The notes: a model not told the origin generated them from the letters alone. A DNA stretch of 64,000 nucleotides from Sporosarcina sp. FSL K6-1508 (GCF_038007465.1 NZ_JBBOXF010000002.1:62001-126000), one strand, 5' to 3'. Shown: positions 34,892 to 44,173, counted from the stretch's first letter. Translations and numbers: made by a program.

Positions 34892-35880
34892 TTTGAATTC
34901 TCCTCTCGTTCGATGTTCCTTCGAATTGCTTCTTCAATGTATTCACTCATAGTCATGTCTCTTTGATTAGATATGTCCTGTAACGAATCCAACAAATTGC
35001 TCGGTAAGTCCACAGTAGTACGCCTATAACCGCTGATTAGATTCCATGCTCCATGCACTTGCTCTACTTCACCTAATTGAAGGAATGACATGATAAGGCC
35101 TTCTGTAATCGTTTCTGGTACAGGTATAGACAATTTCATCAAACCACTCTTTATTGACAATGCAATCTCTGTATCATGCTCTCTCAAACGGATGTTTTCA
35201 ATCCCCCATACTTGATAGACAAAATCGAGAAACTCAAATGATTCAACCAAATTTTTCGGTAGCAAGAAATCCGTGTATGCAACTGCGCGTTTATTTGTTT
35301 GATGAATTAAATATGCTGCCTCATACTGAAATTTATTGATTCCGTCTTCGTAAGGGATCCATGTACGTGATTGTAAATAAAATCCCCATTCAAGATTTTC
35401 ATTCCGTAGCACTCGAATATCCTGACCATTAGGGGCAAGAAATCTTTGATAAAGTGCAATGTCATGCTTTGATTCGTAAAATTCAGCCCGTAAACCGCGT
35501 CTGGGAGTCGTCCGAAGAACTACCTGTTGAATCTGTTCAGCCAATTCATCAGATATGGAGTAGCCTTTCGCTTCGTCTCCCAGCAGTATTTCATCAATGG
35601 GGAGATTGTTCTCTTTAATGATTGTATAGATTCTCGAAACTGGTACGCCTAATTGTTTCGCCAGTTCTGAAGGACGTAGACCCGTAGGTTTGTTGCGTCT
35701 GCGTTCTTCTGCAAGGGCATCGACTTCTTCTCTCTTATACCTGGCTTCACGAACCAACCGCTGCGGATCCGATATCTTAATGATTTTCTTTTGTTTAGCA
35801 TAATGGTAAACAGTTGGTTTAGAAACACCTAGTATATCTGCCACTTCTTGTCGTGTGTACCATTCATTCACTTCAATCAC
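34888..35880 (-). CDS. Transcription regulator with two N-terminal helix-turn-helix units and a ribbon-helix-helix-like C terminus
   Basis: 330 residues. Residues 7-60 (WYTRQEVADILGVSKPTVYHYAKQ) form a MerR/excisionase-like HTH. Residues 68-110 (LRPSELAKQLGVPVSRIYTIIKE) form a second. The middle is unknown. The last 45 residues (VDLPSNLLDSLQDISNQRDMTMSEYIEEAIRRNI) read as a ribbon-helix-helix. Such multi-domain DNA binders regulate plasmid copy or transfer genes. A weak GAAAAGGTG site is upstream. It is coupled to the small zinc-finger gene downstream. Confidence 0.6.
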   Translation of the reverse strand: MIEVNEWYTRQEVADILGVSKPTVYHYAKQKKIIKISDPQRLVREARYKREEVDALAEERRRNKPTGLRPSELAKQLGVPVSRIYTIIKENNLPIDEILLGDEAKGYSISDELAEQIQQVVLRTTPRRGLRAEFYESKHDIALYQRFLAPNGQDIRVLRNENLEWGFYLQSRTWIPYEDGINKFQYEAAYLIHQTNKRAVAYTDFLLPKNLVESFEFLDFVYQVWGIENIRLREHDTEIALSIKSGLMKLSIPVPETITEGLIMSFLQLGEVEQVHGAWNLISGYRRTTVDLPSNLLDSLQDISNQRDMTMSEYIEEAIRRNIEREENSK

Positions 35881-36051
35881 CTTTTCTCTTTGGTTATAAC
35901 AACAACAGTTGTTTCGTAAGCATTTGACTTGTTCTCGAAAGTAAATAGCAATCCAATTAACACCATCATATAACCTAAAGTCATTAAATCAAACATATAC
36001 CAGGTTATCCTTTAGATTTATTAGCATTTAAGGATTCTGAGGAAGAAGTAG

Positions 36052-36765
36052 CTATTCTTTAAACCCGTAGCTACTTGAGTAATTATCAATGGACCAAATT
36101 CCTCTGCCTGCATTCTTAGCCTCATCTTGTGCCTTCTCATAAGTTTCCAGATAACGTGTATTGGGGGGCGTGATATAAGCGATTCGAGCAAGTCCTTCCA
36201 TTACAAGAATCTCGCCTATATTGACTTTATCTATGTATACATACGCAAGTAATCTTCCATATTTATCCATTCTTTCCCCTACGTCGAATTCTATAGAAAC
36301 AACACCACTTTTCAGCAATTCTTTATTACGAATTTTAGCTTCTATTCCAAAGGGTTGATTTTTACCATTTGTCACTTCGGGGGTATCCAAAAGTAAATAT
36401 CTTACATTTATAACTTTATTATCATATCTAATTTTAATCGTATCGCCGTCTATTACGGATATTAATTCGACTGGTATCTGTTCGGTGGTGCCGCCTGTTT
36501 CAATTTTATTAGCGGGCGCCGTCGTTTCCGGCTGTGCGTTATCTGAACCAAGCAGATCACCTAAAATGCTATCTACTTTATCTTTACCAACGGATAGTCC
36601 TTCTTCCACCTTTTTCTGCCCTTCTTGCGTCGCTTTTTCAACGACTTTACCCACCTCTTCTTCAACTTTTTTATTGATTTCTTCAGATAACTCATCTGTT
36701 GGAACCGAGCAAGCCGTTAATATAACGGCGCAAAGCAGTACTAAAAAATTATAGAAAAACTTCAT
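36052..36765 (-). CDS. Thermonuclease (SNase-family) lipoprotein
   Basis: 237 residues. A lipoprotein signal (FLVLLCAVILTACS) with lipidation Cys near residue 19 is followed by a charged helix and a staphylococcal nuclease domain (about 100-235): SVIDGDTIKIRY, RYLLLDTPE, and EFDVGERMDKYGRLLAYVYI, in which the catalytic Arg/Glu positions appear present. Such enzymes degrade DNA outside the membrane and are common on conjugative elements. AGGAGG lies before the ATG. It ends the long minus-strand cluster that starts at 43.8 kb. Confidence 0.85.
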   Translation of the reverse strand: MKFFYNFLVLLCAVILTACSVPTDELSEEINKKVEEEVGKVVEKATQEGQKKVEEGLSVGKDKVDSILGDLLGSDNAQPETTAPANKIETGGTTEQIPVELISVIDGDTIKIRYDNKVINVRYLLLDTPEVTNGKNQPFGIEAKIRNKELLKSGVVSIEFDVGERMDKYGRLLAYVYIDKVNIGEILVMEGLARIAYITPPNTRYLETYEKAQDEAKNAGRGIWSIDNYSSSYGFKE

Positions 36766-36791
36766 GTGCCCTATACCTCCTATAAGATTTA

Positions 36792-37230
36792 TTAATCAAC
36801 ATATAATTTTCTTTCAGAACCTGTCGGTTGTACTGTTTTGGATTTTCTTGATTCGTTGTCAGATGAATGTTCGATATGCACAGTACGACTGGAATTTACA
36901 TCTTCTATTTGTTCCTGTTTATCCAAAGAGTAATTTAGAAGGAGGTGTAGAGAAGTCACTGAGTACTGGGTCATAGCTTTCAATGCCAAGTGATGGAATT
37001 GTATAGATTTTCTCAGCAACGCCGAAATTCTGAGTTGTGATTGCTTGGTAGAATGCTTCAACAGCTTCTTTCGCTTCTTTCATATTGATTTCAACCTGTT
37101 GCTTGTCATGCTCTAATGCATCAGTTGTAGCGCCCGTCTGATGCGGCACCCAAAGTATAAAGAAAGTAGAAGCAATTGTCAGTAGCAATACTTTTCGGGC
37201 GCTTGTACTAAAGATGAACATACGTAATCC
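36792..37230 (-). pseudogene. Truncated, frameshifted paralogue of the NTF2-like membrane protein
   Basis: One frame (to 36919) encodes a membrane helix and VEAFYQAITTQNFGVAEKIYTIP, matching VNDFYEAIVKQNFGIAAEYYSLP of the next gene upstream. A second frame (36792-36990) gives a tail ending ERKLYVD, like SKRKIHTDDD of that gene. The central part is missing, so this is a deleted and frameshifted duplicate. Confidence 0.55.
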
Positions 37231-37240
37231 CACCGCCATC

Positions 37241-38557
37241 CTAATCATCATCTGTATGGATTTTTCTTTTTGAGTTACTTGGTGTAAAAGTAATAGGATT
37301 ATCGTCAATTTCTACTGAAGAAATATGAATTTGTCGTGTTTGATTTTTAGATGGTAACAGGGTTTCATCGATATCTATCTCTTCTTCATTAGAATTGTTT
37401 TCGTATCTTGTAAGTAACTGTTCGACACTTTCTTCAATATCGACCTGGTTTGAATCACGGTACGTGTTTCGTACACGTGGTGAAGTGCTGTTTGTCCTGT
37501 CATTATCTTGGCGGGTAAGAAGACTAATTCCAAAATACGAGATAACTAAAATGAATAAAATAATTGATAAAACAATGATAGTTTTACTCATAGCGGCGGA
37601 TAAAGCATTAGTTTCACCCGTAGACTTTTTTTCCTGTTTGTCTCCAGAGGCTATTGCGTTATCATATGATTTGTTTCCATCAGATAAATTTATCAATGTT
37701 CTACCATCAATGTGGTCTAGTTGAACGAACTGGTAATCTGGATTGCTACTTGTCTCGTTGTTTTCAAATAAGCTCAAACTTGCCTTTAATCGCTTGTCGT
37801 TCCTATAGGGGTTAGATGAAATTAAATACAAAGTCTTGTCATCCTGTAGCGGAAGTTCGTTTAAGATGTACAGTCGTTCAGGCGTGATTCGTTCATCGCT
37901 TTCTTGTTGGTCACTATTCCATTCTTTTAAATAAGTGGAAATAGAGTGGATTGTGTCACTTTTTAAAGTAGACATTTCGGGTGAGGCCATTTCCGCAGCT
38001 ACACCATAATTACCTTTTTCCATTTCATTAAAGAAGCGAAAAATCAAATCGCGTTCAGACAATTCTTCGACTGATTTTGTAAGTGATATAGATTGAATGT
38101 ATTTTACATAGCCTTCAATTGACAATTTCCAATCATTATCTTTGCCAAGAGTTACTAAGACATCCTGATAAAAATCAAAACCATCTGGGTTAGTTGATCC
38201 TTCACCTCTCAACCGAATATTTGCATGGAAGTTTTCTTTATCTACTTCTTCAATGGATACAACTTCATACTCAATTAACGTATAGTTTTCTTGCGGATAT
38301 AGATAATCGAAATAATCTGCAGTACTTTGTATGTTTTTGTATTGGGAATAGGGGGATTCTCCTCCTATTATTGGTAGGGAATAATATTCCGCTGCAATAC
38401 CGAAGTTCTGTTTGACAATGGCTTCGTAAAAGTCGTTGACAACCTGTTGAGCACTTGTATTAGAATTAGCTTTTATGTCACTTGGAAATGTAAACGTAAA
38501 TAGAAGAAGTATCATACCTAACAGGATCGAGATTTTTTTGTATTTCGTTGAGGACAA
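37241..38557 (-). CDS. Membrane protein with extracytoplasmic NTF2-like domains
   Basis: 438 residues from a TTG at 38557 with AAAGGAGG 7 bases upstream. A signal or anchor segment (KISILLGMILLLFTFTF) is followed by two domains with VNDFYEAIVKQNFGIAAEYY and FRFFNEMEKGNYGVAAEM, which look like related NTF2-like units (about 30-160 and 175-300). A second membrane helix (about 330-350; TIIVLSIILFILVISYFGISLL) precedes a ~90-residue acidic cytoplasmic tail ending KRKIHTDDD. The function is unknown; display or export are possible roles. Confidence 0.55.
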   Translation of the reverse strand: MSSTKYKKISILLGMILLLFTFTFPSDIKANSNTSAQQVVNDFYEAIVKQNFGIAAEYYSLPIIGGESPYSQYKNIQSTADYFDYLYPQENYTLIEYEVVSIEEVDKENFHANIRLRGEGSTNPDGFDFYQDVLVTLGKDNDWKLSIEGYVKYIQSISLTKSVEELSERDLIFRFFNEMEKGNYGVAAEMASPEMSTLKSDTIHSISTYLKEWNSDQQESDERITPERLYILNELPLQDDKTLYLISSNPYRNDKRLKASLSLFENNETSSNPDYQFVQLDHIDGRTLINLSDGNKSYDNAIASGDKQEKKSTGETNALSAAMSKTIIVLSIILFILVISYFGISLLTRQDNDRTNSTSPRVRNTYRDSNQVDIEESVEQLLTRYENNSNEEEIDIDETLLPSKNQTRQIHISSVEIDDNPITFTPSNSKRKIHTDDD

Positions 38558-38650
38558 AGTGTTTCCTCCTTTCTTTAAATTCAACTTCTTATTCCACTTT
38601 ATGAAAAAATGTGAGTAGTTGAGTATTAGAGTGTTTTTCTCACTAAATTT

Positions 38651-38752
38651 AATCATCATCGATGTGGATTTTTCAGAGACGGTATTGGTTACATCTGGAA
38701 GATGGTTTTCAACGTTAATGTTACTTTCATTAATTCTTGTTTCATTCTTCAA
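38651..38752 (-). other. Relic of another copy of the KIHTDDD-type tail
   Basis: One frame encodes KIHIDDD then a stop, closely matching the end of the 37241-38557 protein, just upstream of that gene's start. An open frame from an ATG at 38752 (overlapping the radical SAM stop) runs through it. This suggests tandem duplication of the gene family with loss of one member. Confidence 0.4.
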
Positions 38753-39296
38753 GGGCTTTCCTCCAAATAAGATCGGGGAATCCAGTCATTATGACTTCCC
38801 CGTCCTCTCTAAATTGGATTTCAAATTGTCTTTTCTCCATTTGCTCAATCGAATAGCGTTCTGTGAAAAAATGGGTTGTTTGATTATCTGAGCCACGAAT
38901 ACCAGTTGCAGCGACCTTCTCTTCCTCGAATCTTCCGTCGATTAACACATCAATATAGGACAGGACCTTCTCACCTAGAGGCATTCGTTCAATTTCTGCT
39001 TTATAAAAGCCGCTGAACATGATAATACCTATTTCTTTTGCATTTAATGCTTGTACCAATTCCAACAAGGGCTTAATCTGTAAGAAAGGCTCCCCACCAC
39101 TGATTGTTACATGTTGTTGTCCTACTGGAAGCTCGTCTAGTATATCCGTTACAGTTAGCTCCCTCCCGTTTTTCATCGGATGAGATGCTGTGTTGAAGCA
39201 CCCAGGACAGGATAGCGTGCAGCCTTGAAAGTGTATGACTGTCCGATCAAACGGTCCGTTAACAACCGAAGACTGAGTAATTTGGTGAATATACAT
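38742..39296 (-). CDS. Radical SAM protein, NrdG/4Fe-4S single-cluster type
   Basis: 184 residues from the ATG at 39296, with GAGGGGG 9 bases upstream. The cluster-binding motif is CTLSCPGC (CxxxCxxC), preceded by VIHFQGC, and GGEPFLQI follows near residue 70. Size and pattern match the NrdG-type activases and small radical SAM proteins. No class III ribonucleotide reductase gene (nrdD) is visible, so an activase role is doubtful. It lies in a cassette with Ycf46-like ATPase, DUF1257 and DUF2997 proteins, where a modifying role on a peptide or protein is more plausible. Confidence 0.75.
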   Translation of the reverse strand: MYIHQITQSSVVNGPFDRTVIHFQGCTLSCPGCFNTASHPMKNGRELTVTDILDELPVGQQHVTISGGEPFLQIKPLLELVQALNAKEIGIIMFSGFYKAEIERMPLGEKVLSYIDVLIDGRFEEEKVAATGIRGSDNQTTHFFTERYSIEQMEKRQFEIQFREDGEVIMTGFPDLIWRKALEE

Positions 39297-39343
39297 TGTT
39301 TTAGTCCCCCTCTTGCTCGAATAGATCAGTATTTGAGTTTCCC

Positions 39344-39763
39344 CTAACGGAACCACAGAAATAAATTAAAAAGCAGGAGAATCGACAGTATGAAAGTCAT
39401 TCCTTCTAAGATATTAAATTTGTTGTTAAGAAGAGGGAGCATGAAAAATTTCGGTTTCAATTCTAGCTCATCGTAAATAGAAATTAGCATCTTTCCAAAT
39501 GTCTTACAATCATGCAAATCGGTTATTATAAGATTAATTAATTGTGTACGCTTTTCTTGTGAGAGGTATTGGTTATCTGTTAATGTCTTTTCTAGTAATT
39601 GGTTATGAGTAAACTGGCATTCTTTTATGAAGAATTCTACGGTATGCGAGCGGTTATCCTTTAGTAGTTGTACAACGACCCTTTGAATACTTTCACCTTT
39701 AAGTTTGAAATTGTATTTTCTTATGGCTATTTTCCTCGCGCTAAAATACGTAATAGGTATCAT
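39344..39763 (-). CDS. Hypothetical protein with C-terminal membrane helix
   Basis: 139 residues from the ATG at 39763 (AAAGGAAG 6 bases upstream). Mostly helical and soluble, with a hydrophobic C-terminal segment (about 118-137; MTFILSILLLFNLFLW). It is between the DUF2997 and radical SAM genes of the Ycf46 cassette. No family recognised. It might tether the complex to the membrane. Confidence 0.5.
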   Translation of the reverse strand: MIPITYFSARKIAIRKYNFKLKGESIQRVVVQLLKDNRSHTVEFFIKECQFTHNQLLEKTLTDNQYLSQEKRTQLINLIITDLHDCKTFGKMLISIYDELELKPKFFMLPLLNNKFNILEGMTFILSILLLFNLFLWFR

Positions 39764-39797
39764 AAACACTTCCTTTTAAATGCTAACTATGGATCTA

Positions 39798-39992
39798 TTA
39801 CGATTTGTTCTTCAAATGGTTACTTTCTCTATTCGTTTCATAAAATTCGGGTTTAAATGTTTTTTCTTCAGTAATACCAAAAACAGATTCAAAAGGGGCA
39901 GTAGCTTGTTCGCAAGCGCCGCCTGTATAGTTGAGCGGTTCGATAGTGATTGTGCCGTCTTTTTTTATATCAATGATAATTTGCCGTTTCAT
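39798..39992 (-). CDS. DUF2997 small protein
   Basis: 64 residues from the ATG at 39992, GGGGG 8 bases upstream; the ATG at 39998 is too close to that site. It starts KRQIIIDIKKDGTITIE, has the conserved YTGGACEQAT and a FESVFG segment, the pattern of DUF2997. The single conserved Cys after Gly-Gly is notable. In other bacteria this family is next to DUF1257 and Ycf46-like genes. Function unknown; it could be a substrate peptide. Confidence 0.75.
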   Translation of the reverse strand: MKRQIIIDIKKDGTITIEPLNYTGGACEQATAPFESVFGITEEKTFKPEFYETNRESNHLKNKS

Positions 39993-39997
39993 TCCCA

Positions 39998-40390
39998 TTA
40001 CCCCCTTACAGATACGGTTTCAGTCGCTACAATGCGAATACTACCGTCTTTCAATTTTTCGTGCTGAACTTCTAATCCGCGCTCCTTCGCAATTTTCATT
40101 GCACATACCACACCATAATTCTGCAGCAGTTGTCCTCCATTTGGACCTACCTCTTTGGCCACATGGCCGTTCCACCAATCCGTCACAATTTCATAGGTAC
40201 CAGAAGCCTGTTTGATAAGCGCGATGTCGTATGGCCCCTTCAGTTTAATAACATAATCACCCTTGATTTTTTGTCCCATGTATCCACGTGCTTTCTGATT
40301 CTCTACTACTATTAAGCCTAAAGATTGTGCCGCCACTTTTAATGATTCAATATCTTTGATAGATGTTTTAATACTTGTAAAATGTGACAT
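39998..40390 (-). CDS. DUF1257 protein (Ycf35-like)
   Basis: 130 residues: MSHFTSIKTSIKDIESLKVAAQSLG, GYMGQKIKGDYVIKL, DIALIKQASGTYEIVTDWW and a GGQLLQNYGV segment are hallmarks of the DUF1257/Ycf35 family, found in cyanobacteria, plastids and some phages and plasmids. Biochemical function is unknown. It is co-directional with a Ycf46-like ATPase upstream and its stop abuts the DUF2997 start. Confidence 0.85.
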   Translation of the reverse strand: MSHFTSIKTSIKDIESLKVAAQSLGLIVVENQKARGYMGQKIKGDYVIKLKGPYDIALIKQASGTYEIVTDWWNGHVAKEVGPNGGQLLQNYGVVCAMKIAKERGLEVQHEKLKDGSIRIVATETVSVRG

Positions 40391-40518
40391 GATGAAATCC
40401 TCCTATTATTTATAGTTTGATGCTTAGTAATTATTATTAACCTAATGAGAGATATGTCTGCTCATTTAGCACCTTTACCAATCCATTCACTATTTTTGAT
40501 TGTTTTTGCATAGGGCTA

Positions 40519-42072
40519 TTACATATGAATTGTGCGTTCCGATCGGGTTTGAATCTTAGTTAAGTCCACTTTTTTTGATTCGTCGTCCCAACTTGCATTT
40601 CTTGCACGATCTTTTGCCCAAGCACGGATGCCTTCAATTTGCTCTTTCATGGTTACGGATAATGGAGTGATGTCTTTTATACTTTTCAATAGATCCTTCG
40701 TTTCTAACTCTCTGTTTTCCTCAAAAGATTTAAATAACGCACTCTTTACCACTTCTTCTATCTCTGCCCCACTAAAGCCGGTAGTATGGGTTGCCAGCTG
40801 TTCGGTTGGATAGTTGGAAGGTACTCTGTTTACTTTTTGTATGTGGAGGTTGAAAATTGCTTTTCTTTCAGTTTCATTCGGTAAATCTACCCAGAAGAAT
40901 TCATCGAAACGGCCCTTCCTAAGAAATTCAGGCGGTAGTGCATTCACATTATTAGCAGTAGCAATTACAAAGACCATTGACGACTTTTCCTGCATCCAAG
41001 TTAAGAACTGGCCAAAGACACGGGATGTTACTCCGGAATCATTGTTGCCGCCTACACCTGCAAGTGCTTTCTCGATCTCATCAATCCATAAGATACATGG
41101 ACTGATGGCTTCTGCAGTCTGTAATGCGGCTCGCATCTTTTGTTCAGATTCACCTACAAGTGATCCGAAGACTTGGCTTAAATCGAATTGTAGAAGGGGT
41201 AATTTCCATGCTGCAGAAACGGCTTTTGCTGTATAGGATTTTCCACTACCAGGAACACCTGCAAGTAACATTCCTTTTGGTAGTGGTAGTCCATACTCCC
41301 TTGCTTCAACAGTCATTGCTTTGGCGCGTGATGTTAACCATTTTTTCAATTCATCTAGTCCTGCAATGTCGTCCATCGTGATTTTAGGTTGTATATACGT
41401 AAGCATCCCATCTTTACCTATGTATTGTGTCTTCAATTCTTGGACAGTTTGAATGGCTTCTGGTGGGAATCCTTTATGCTTAACTAAAGCTAAGGAAAAT
41501 GCATTTTCTGCTTCTGCTAATGTAAGTCCTGTGGCGGCGTCCAGTATCCGTGATTCTTCTTCAATTGGAGAGAAGTTATTTGCTTCTAACAAATTTTGCA
41601 AAACAGCCCTTAGAGCATCTTTCTTTGGCAATTCATACGAAATTAATGCGATGTCTTTCTCTAAAGTTGATGGAATTTTAACTTCCGGTGACACAATCAC
41701 TATATGACGTTCTTCATGTTTCCCATAAGGTAGTAAATCTTTGATTAGTTGTTGGACTTGCGACTGTTCCATATAAGGATGCAGATTAAGAAATACATTA
41801 ATAGATTCATTCTTGCCACCAGTTTTTATGGATTCCATTGCTTGTATAGGATCTTTTAATGCATCTTTTCCTTTTTTAAAAGATTTCGTTTGAAAATCGT
41901 ATTCTTTCATGCCATCTGTACATGACCATACATTTAAGTGAAGAGGGCCACTTGCATTTGTTTTTCCATTTTGTGCGATTTCTTTCAATTGAGTAATCGC
42001 ATATTCTTCATCTTTTTCTTGCATCCAAATCACTGGATACCCTGCTTTTAAATAGTCCATAATATCAATCAT
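40519..42072 (-). CDS. Ycf46-like AAA+ ATPase
   Basis: 517 residues. The first ~220 form a degenerate N-terminal domain starting MDYLKAGYPVIWMQEKDEE, as in Ycf46. The AAA+ module has Walker A GVPGSGKS (about residue 268), Walker B CILWIDEIEKAL (about 325), sensor VIATANN and the Arg finger region RKGRFDEFF. Ycf46 proteins are linked to photosynthesis control in cyanobacteria, but homologues in Firmicute elements have no known role. GGAGGATAA lies before the ATG. First gene of the Ycf46/Ycf35/DUF2997/radical SAM cassette. Confidence 0.85.
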   Translation of the reverse strand: MIDIMDYLKAGYPVIWMQEKDEEYAITQLKEIAQNGKTNASGPLHLNVWSCTDGMKEYDFQTKSFKKGKDALKDPIQAMESIKTGGKNESINVFLNLHPYMEQSQVQQLIKDLLPYGKHEERHIVIVSPEVKIPSTLEKDIALISYELPKKDALRAVLQNLLEANNFSPIEEESRILDAATGLTLAEAENAFSLALVKHKGFPPEAIQTVQELKTQYIGKDGMLTYIQPKITMDDIAGLDELKKWLTSRAKAMTVEAREYGLPLPKGMLLAGVPGSGKSYTAKAVSAAWKLPLLQFDLSQVFGSLVGESEQKMRAALQTAEAISPCILWIDEIEKALAGVGGNNDSGVTSRVFGQFLTWMQEKSSMVFVIATANNVNALPPEFLRKGRFDEFFWVDLPNETERKAIFNLHIQKVNRVPSNYPTEQLATHTTGFSGAEIEEVVKSALFKSFEENRELETKDLLKSIKDITPLSVTMKEQIEGIRAWAKDRARNASWDDESKKVDLTKIQTRSERTIHM

Positions 42073-42208
42073 GGATTTATCCTCCTATCTATTGAATAAC
42101 TTAACAAAGACTTCAACGTCAATTTTATTTAAGATGTAAAAAGCAATGACCATACATTTTTCCGTGACCTTTAATCCATCCCACTGATTCATAAAAGATC
42201 TGATTCGT

Positions 42209-42697
42209 TTATTCCTTCATTGCACTTTTTATTGCAGAAAAGAACAATTTTGTTTGTGCTCTTGCTTGAAATCCCCTAAAAAACTCTAAAGTGAGTATTA
42301 AGAAACTAAATAGATAAAGTGAGATTTGAATTAAATCGTCATAGTCATTTTTAATCCATGCAAATATAATTATTTGGTCTACCAATAATACGTAACAGAT
42401 AGGTAAAAGTCGTATCCATAGTCGTTTTTCTTCTTTTATAATTTGTTCTTGTTCAATAAGTATTTCTTTTGCCATACGTAATCGGATGATATTTTCCTTG
42501 ATTCTAATAAAGTTCAAACCTTTGAATATTAGTAAGTTTGCTATAGAGAATGCAACAAGTAATAATACTGTAAACAAGATTTCTGATAGATAAATTTTTC
42601 CAAACATGATAGCTGCAGTTATTAAACCAGAAATGCTGATGGACTTGAAATATAGGATTCTATATTTAGGGAGTATTTTTTCAATTTCACGAACCAT
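42209..42697 (-). CDS. Hypothetical membrane protein, 4 helices
   Basis: 162 residues. Hydrophobic helices are at about 20-36 and 38-55, and two more at about 95-112 and 125-145, separated by a charged segment (IRLRMAKEILIEQEQIIKEEKRL). AAGGAGA precedes the ATG. Family unknown. It is between the methylase and Ycf46 genes. Confidence 0.5.
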   Translation of the reverse strand: MVREIEKILPKYRILYFKSISISGLITAAIMFGKIYLSEILFTVLLLVAFSIANLLIFKGLNFIRIKENIIRLRMAKEILIEQEQIIKEEKRLWIRLLPICYVLLVDQIIIFAWIKNDYDDLIQISLYLFSFLILTLEFFRGFQARAQTKLFFSAIKSAMKE

Positions 42698-42813
42698 AGT
42701 AATCTCCTTCTTAATTATGTTTTTTCACTGAAGTATGGAAATTGAAATTTGCGGCTATATGGTCCGTAATTCCTGTTCAGCTGAGTATCCATAAAGGGAA
42801 ATGCTTAATTCAT

Positions 42814-43782
42814 CTATATTGAATATTTGCGACCAATTATTAATTCATTTGGGTATTTATAGATTTTCTGTAGCCAAGGAGTATGGTCATATGTCACAAT
42901 GATATCCGCCCCTGGCATACCTTGATGCAACGAATCGAGCAAACCACATAGGAGCAAGTGGTCGCTTTCTGTATAAAAACAATTGTATAATTCCTTACCT
43001 TTAGCTACGTAGGGTGGGTCAATGAAAATTGACGAATTGTGGTCCCAGTAGGCTTCCTGAATCATTTCAACTGCATTTTCTTGTGTAATAGTTATTCTGT
43101 CAGAGAAAGAGTGGATATGCTCAATTCGTTTGATTAGTTCTTCTCGATTCCAACGAGCTAGTAAAGCGTTTTTTGTGCCTTCCTTGCCGCCTAACGGATT
43201 CGCCTTAGCGATACCGCTAAAAGCCAAGCGATTGACGAGGAGGGTAGCCCATGACGCCTCTACCATATTAACTCCTAGGTAATCCGACTTTATGATAGCC
43301 TGCGCCTCAAAGTAATCCTTATGAGTTGGTTTAGCTGTCCGTATCTTGTCCACTAATGTGTAAGGAGCATTCATAATGACCCACCATACCGAATACACAC
43401 CGAAGTCCAAATCGTTCATGTGAAGCTTATTTACGACTCCTGCATCAAGCATTGCAAGTTCGAAACTGCCGCCCCCGCTAAAAGGAGAATAGAGTGTTGT
43501 AGTTTTGCCATTTTGCAAAAAAGAATATAGGTAGTCTACAACTTTTGATTTTCCTCCAGGGAATCTGAATGGTGATAGTTGTTTTCTAAACTTTATTGAA
43601 GGAGTACTAAACAAGGGTTGATTGGCTTCTTTATCTTCAAGAATAAGTGTGAATTGATGTTTCAGTGCATTGTCGTCATAGTAGGTATATCCGTCACATA
43701 CATCACACCAAAAACCCTCCTTATTTCTATCAAAATCTTCATTCATGCAGTACTCTTCTTCGCAAAATTGGCAGATTAGCAT
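42814..43782 (-). CDS. dam: D12-class N6-adenine DNA methyltransferase with N-terminal zinc ribbon
   Basis: 322 residues. The N-terminal 35 have CQFCEEEYC and WCDVCDG, a likely zinc ribbon not standard for Dam. Motif I is FRFPGGKSK (about 72), with FSGGGSFEL later, and catalytic DPPY in FIDPPYVAKG (about 248). These define a D12-class Dam methylase (GATC-type targets are common, but not proven). AGGAGG lies before the ATG. It is the first gene of the minus-strand cluster down to 36.0 kb. Confidence 0.85.
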   Translation of the reverse strand: MLICQFCEEEYCMNEDFDRNKEGFWCDVCDGYTYYDDNALKHQFTLILEDKEANQPLFSTPSIKFRKQLSPFRFPGGKSKVVDYLYSFLQNGKTTTLYSPFSGGGSFELAMLDAGVVNKLHMNDLDFGVYSVWWVIMNAPYTLVDKIRTAKPTHKDYFEAQAIIKSDYLGVNMVEASWATLLVNRLAFSGIAKANPLGGKEGTKNALLARWNREELIKRIEHIHSFSDRITITQENAVEMIQEAYWDHNSSIFIDPPYVAKGKELYNCFYTESDHLLLCGLLDSLHQGMPGADIIVTYDHTPWLQKIYKYPNELIIGRKYSI

Positions 43783-43948
43783 TAGTAAGTCCTCCTCTCT
43801 TTTTAACTCTTTTCGTTTTTGTATTGCTCTATAGATTTAATAGTTCATTACTATGCAGTAACTTCTTGTCATTTCTCCCACATCATTTGAACAATACAGG
43901 CATCCCTTTTTTTCATTTGAATATGATATATTTAAAGGAGTGATGAGT

Positions 43949-44173
43949 ATGCAATGGCAACAAAAAATCAGATTTTTGATTGGTCAGCCTGTTGGTATTT
44001 CACTGGCCAACGGACAAGGGGCGTCAGGTATTTTGTGTGGTACATCTGGCGGAAAGTTACTTGTAATTGAATATTTGTACCAAACACAATTTGCCTTAAA
44101 ACAATACGATTTTTATATGATTCAGGATATAAATGGATTTCCACCATGCCATAACCAGCAGCCATTATATTAG
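43949..44173 (+). CDS. Small hypothetical protein, possibly DUF2642-like
   Basis: 74 residues from the ATG at 43949 (AAAGGAG 8 bases upstream), divergent from the methylase. It has VGISLANGQGASGILCG and DFYMIQDINGFPPC, an SH3-like pattern vaguely like DUF2642 spore proteins. The match is weak. Confidence 0.45.
   Translation: MQWQQKIRFLIGQPVGISLANGQGASGILCGTSGGKLLVIEYLYQTQFALKQYDFYMIQDINGFPPCHNQQPLY

Noticed and set aside
38742..39296. NrdG as activase of an anaerobic ribonucleotide reductase
   Set aside because: No nrdD is in the window and the neighbours are Ycf46, DUF1257 and DUF2997.
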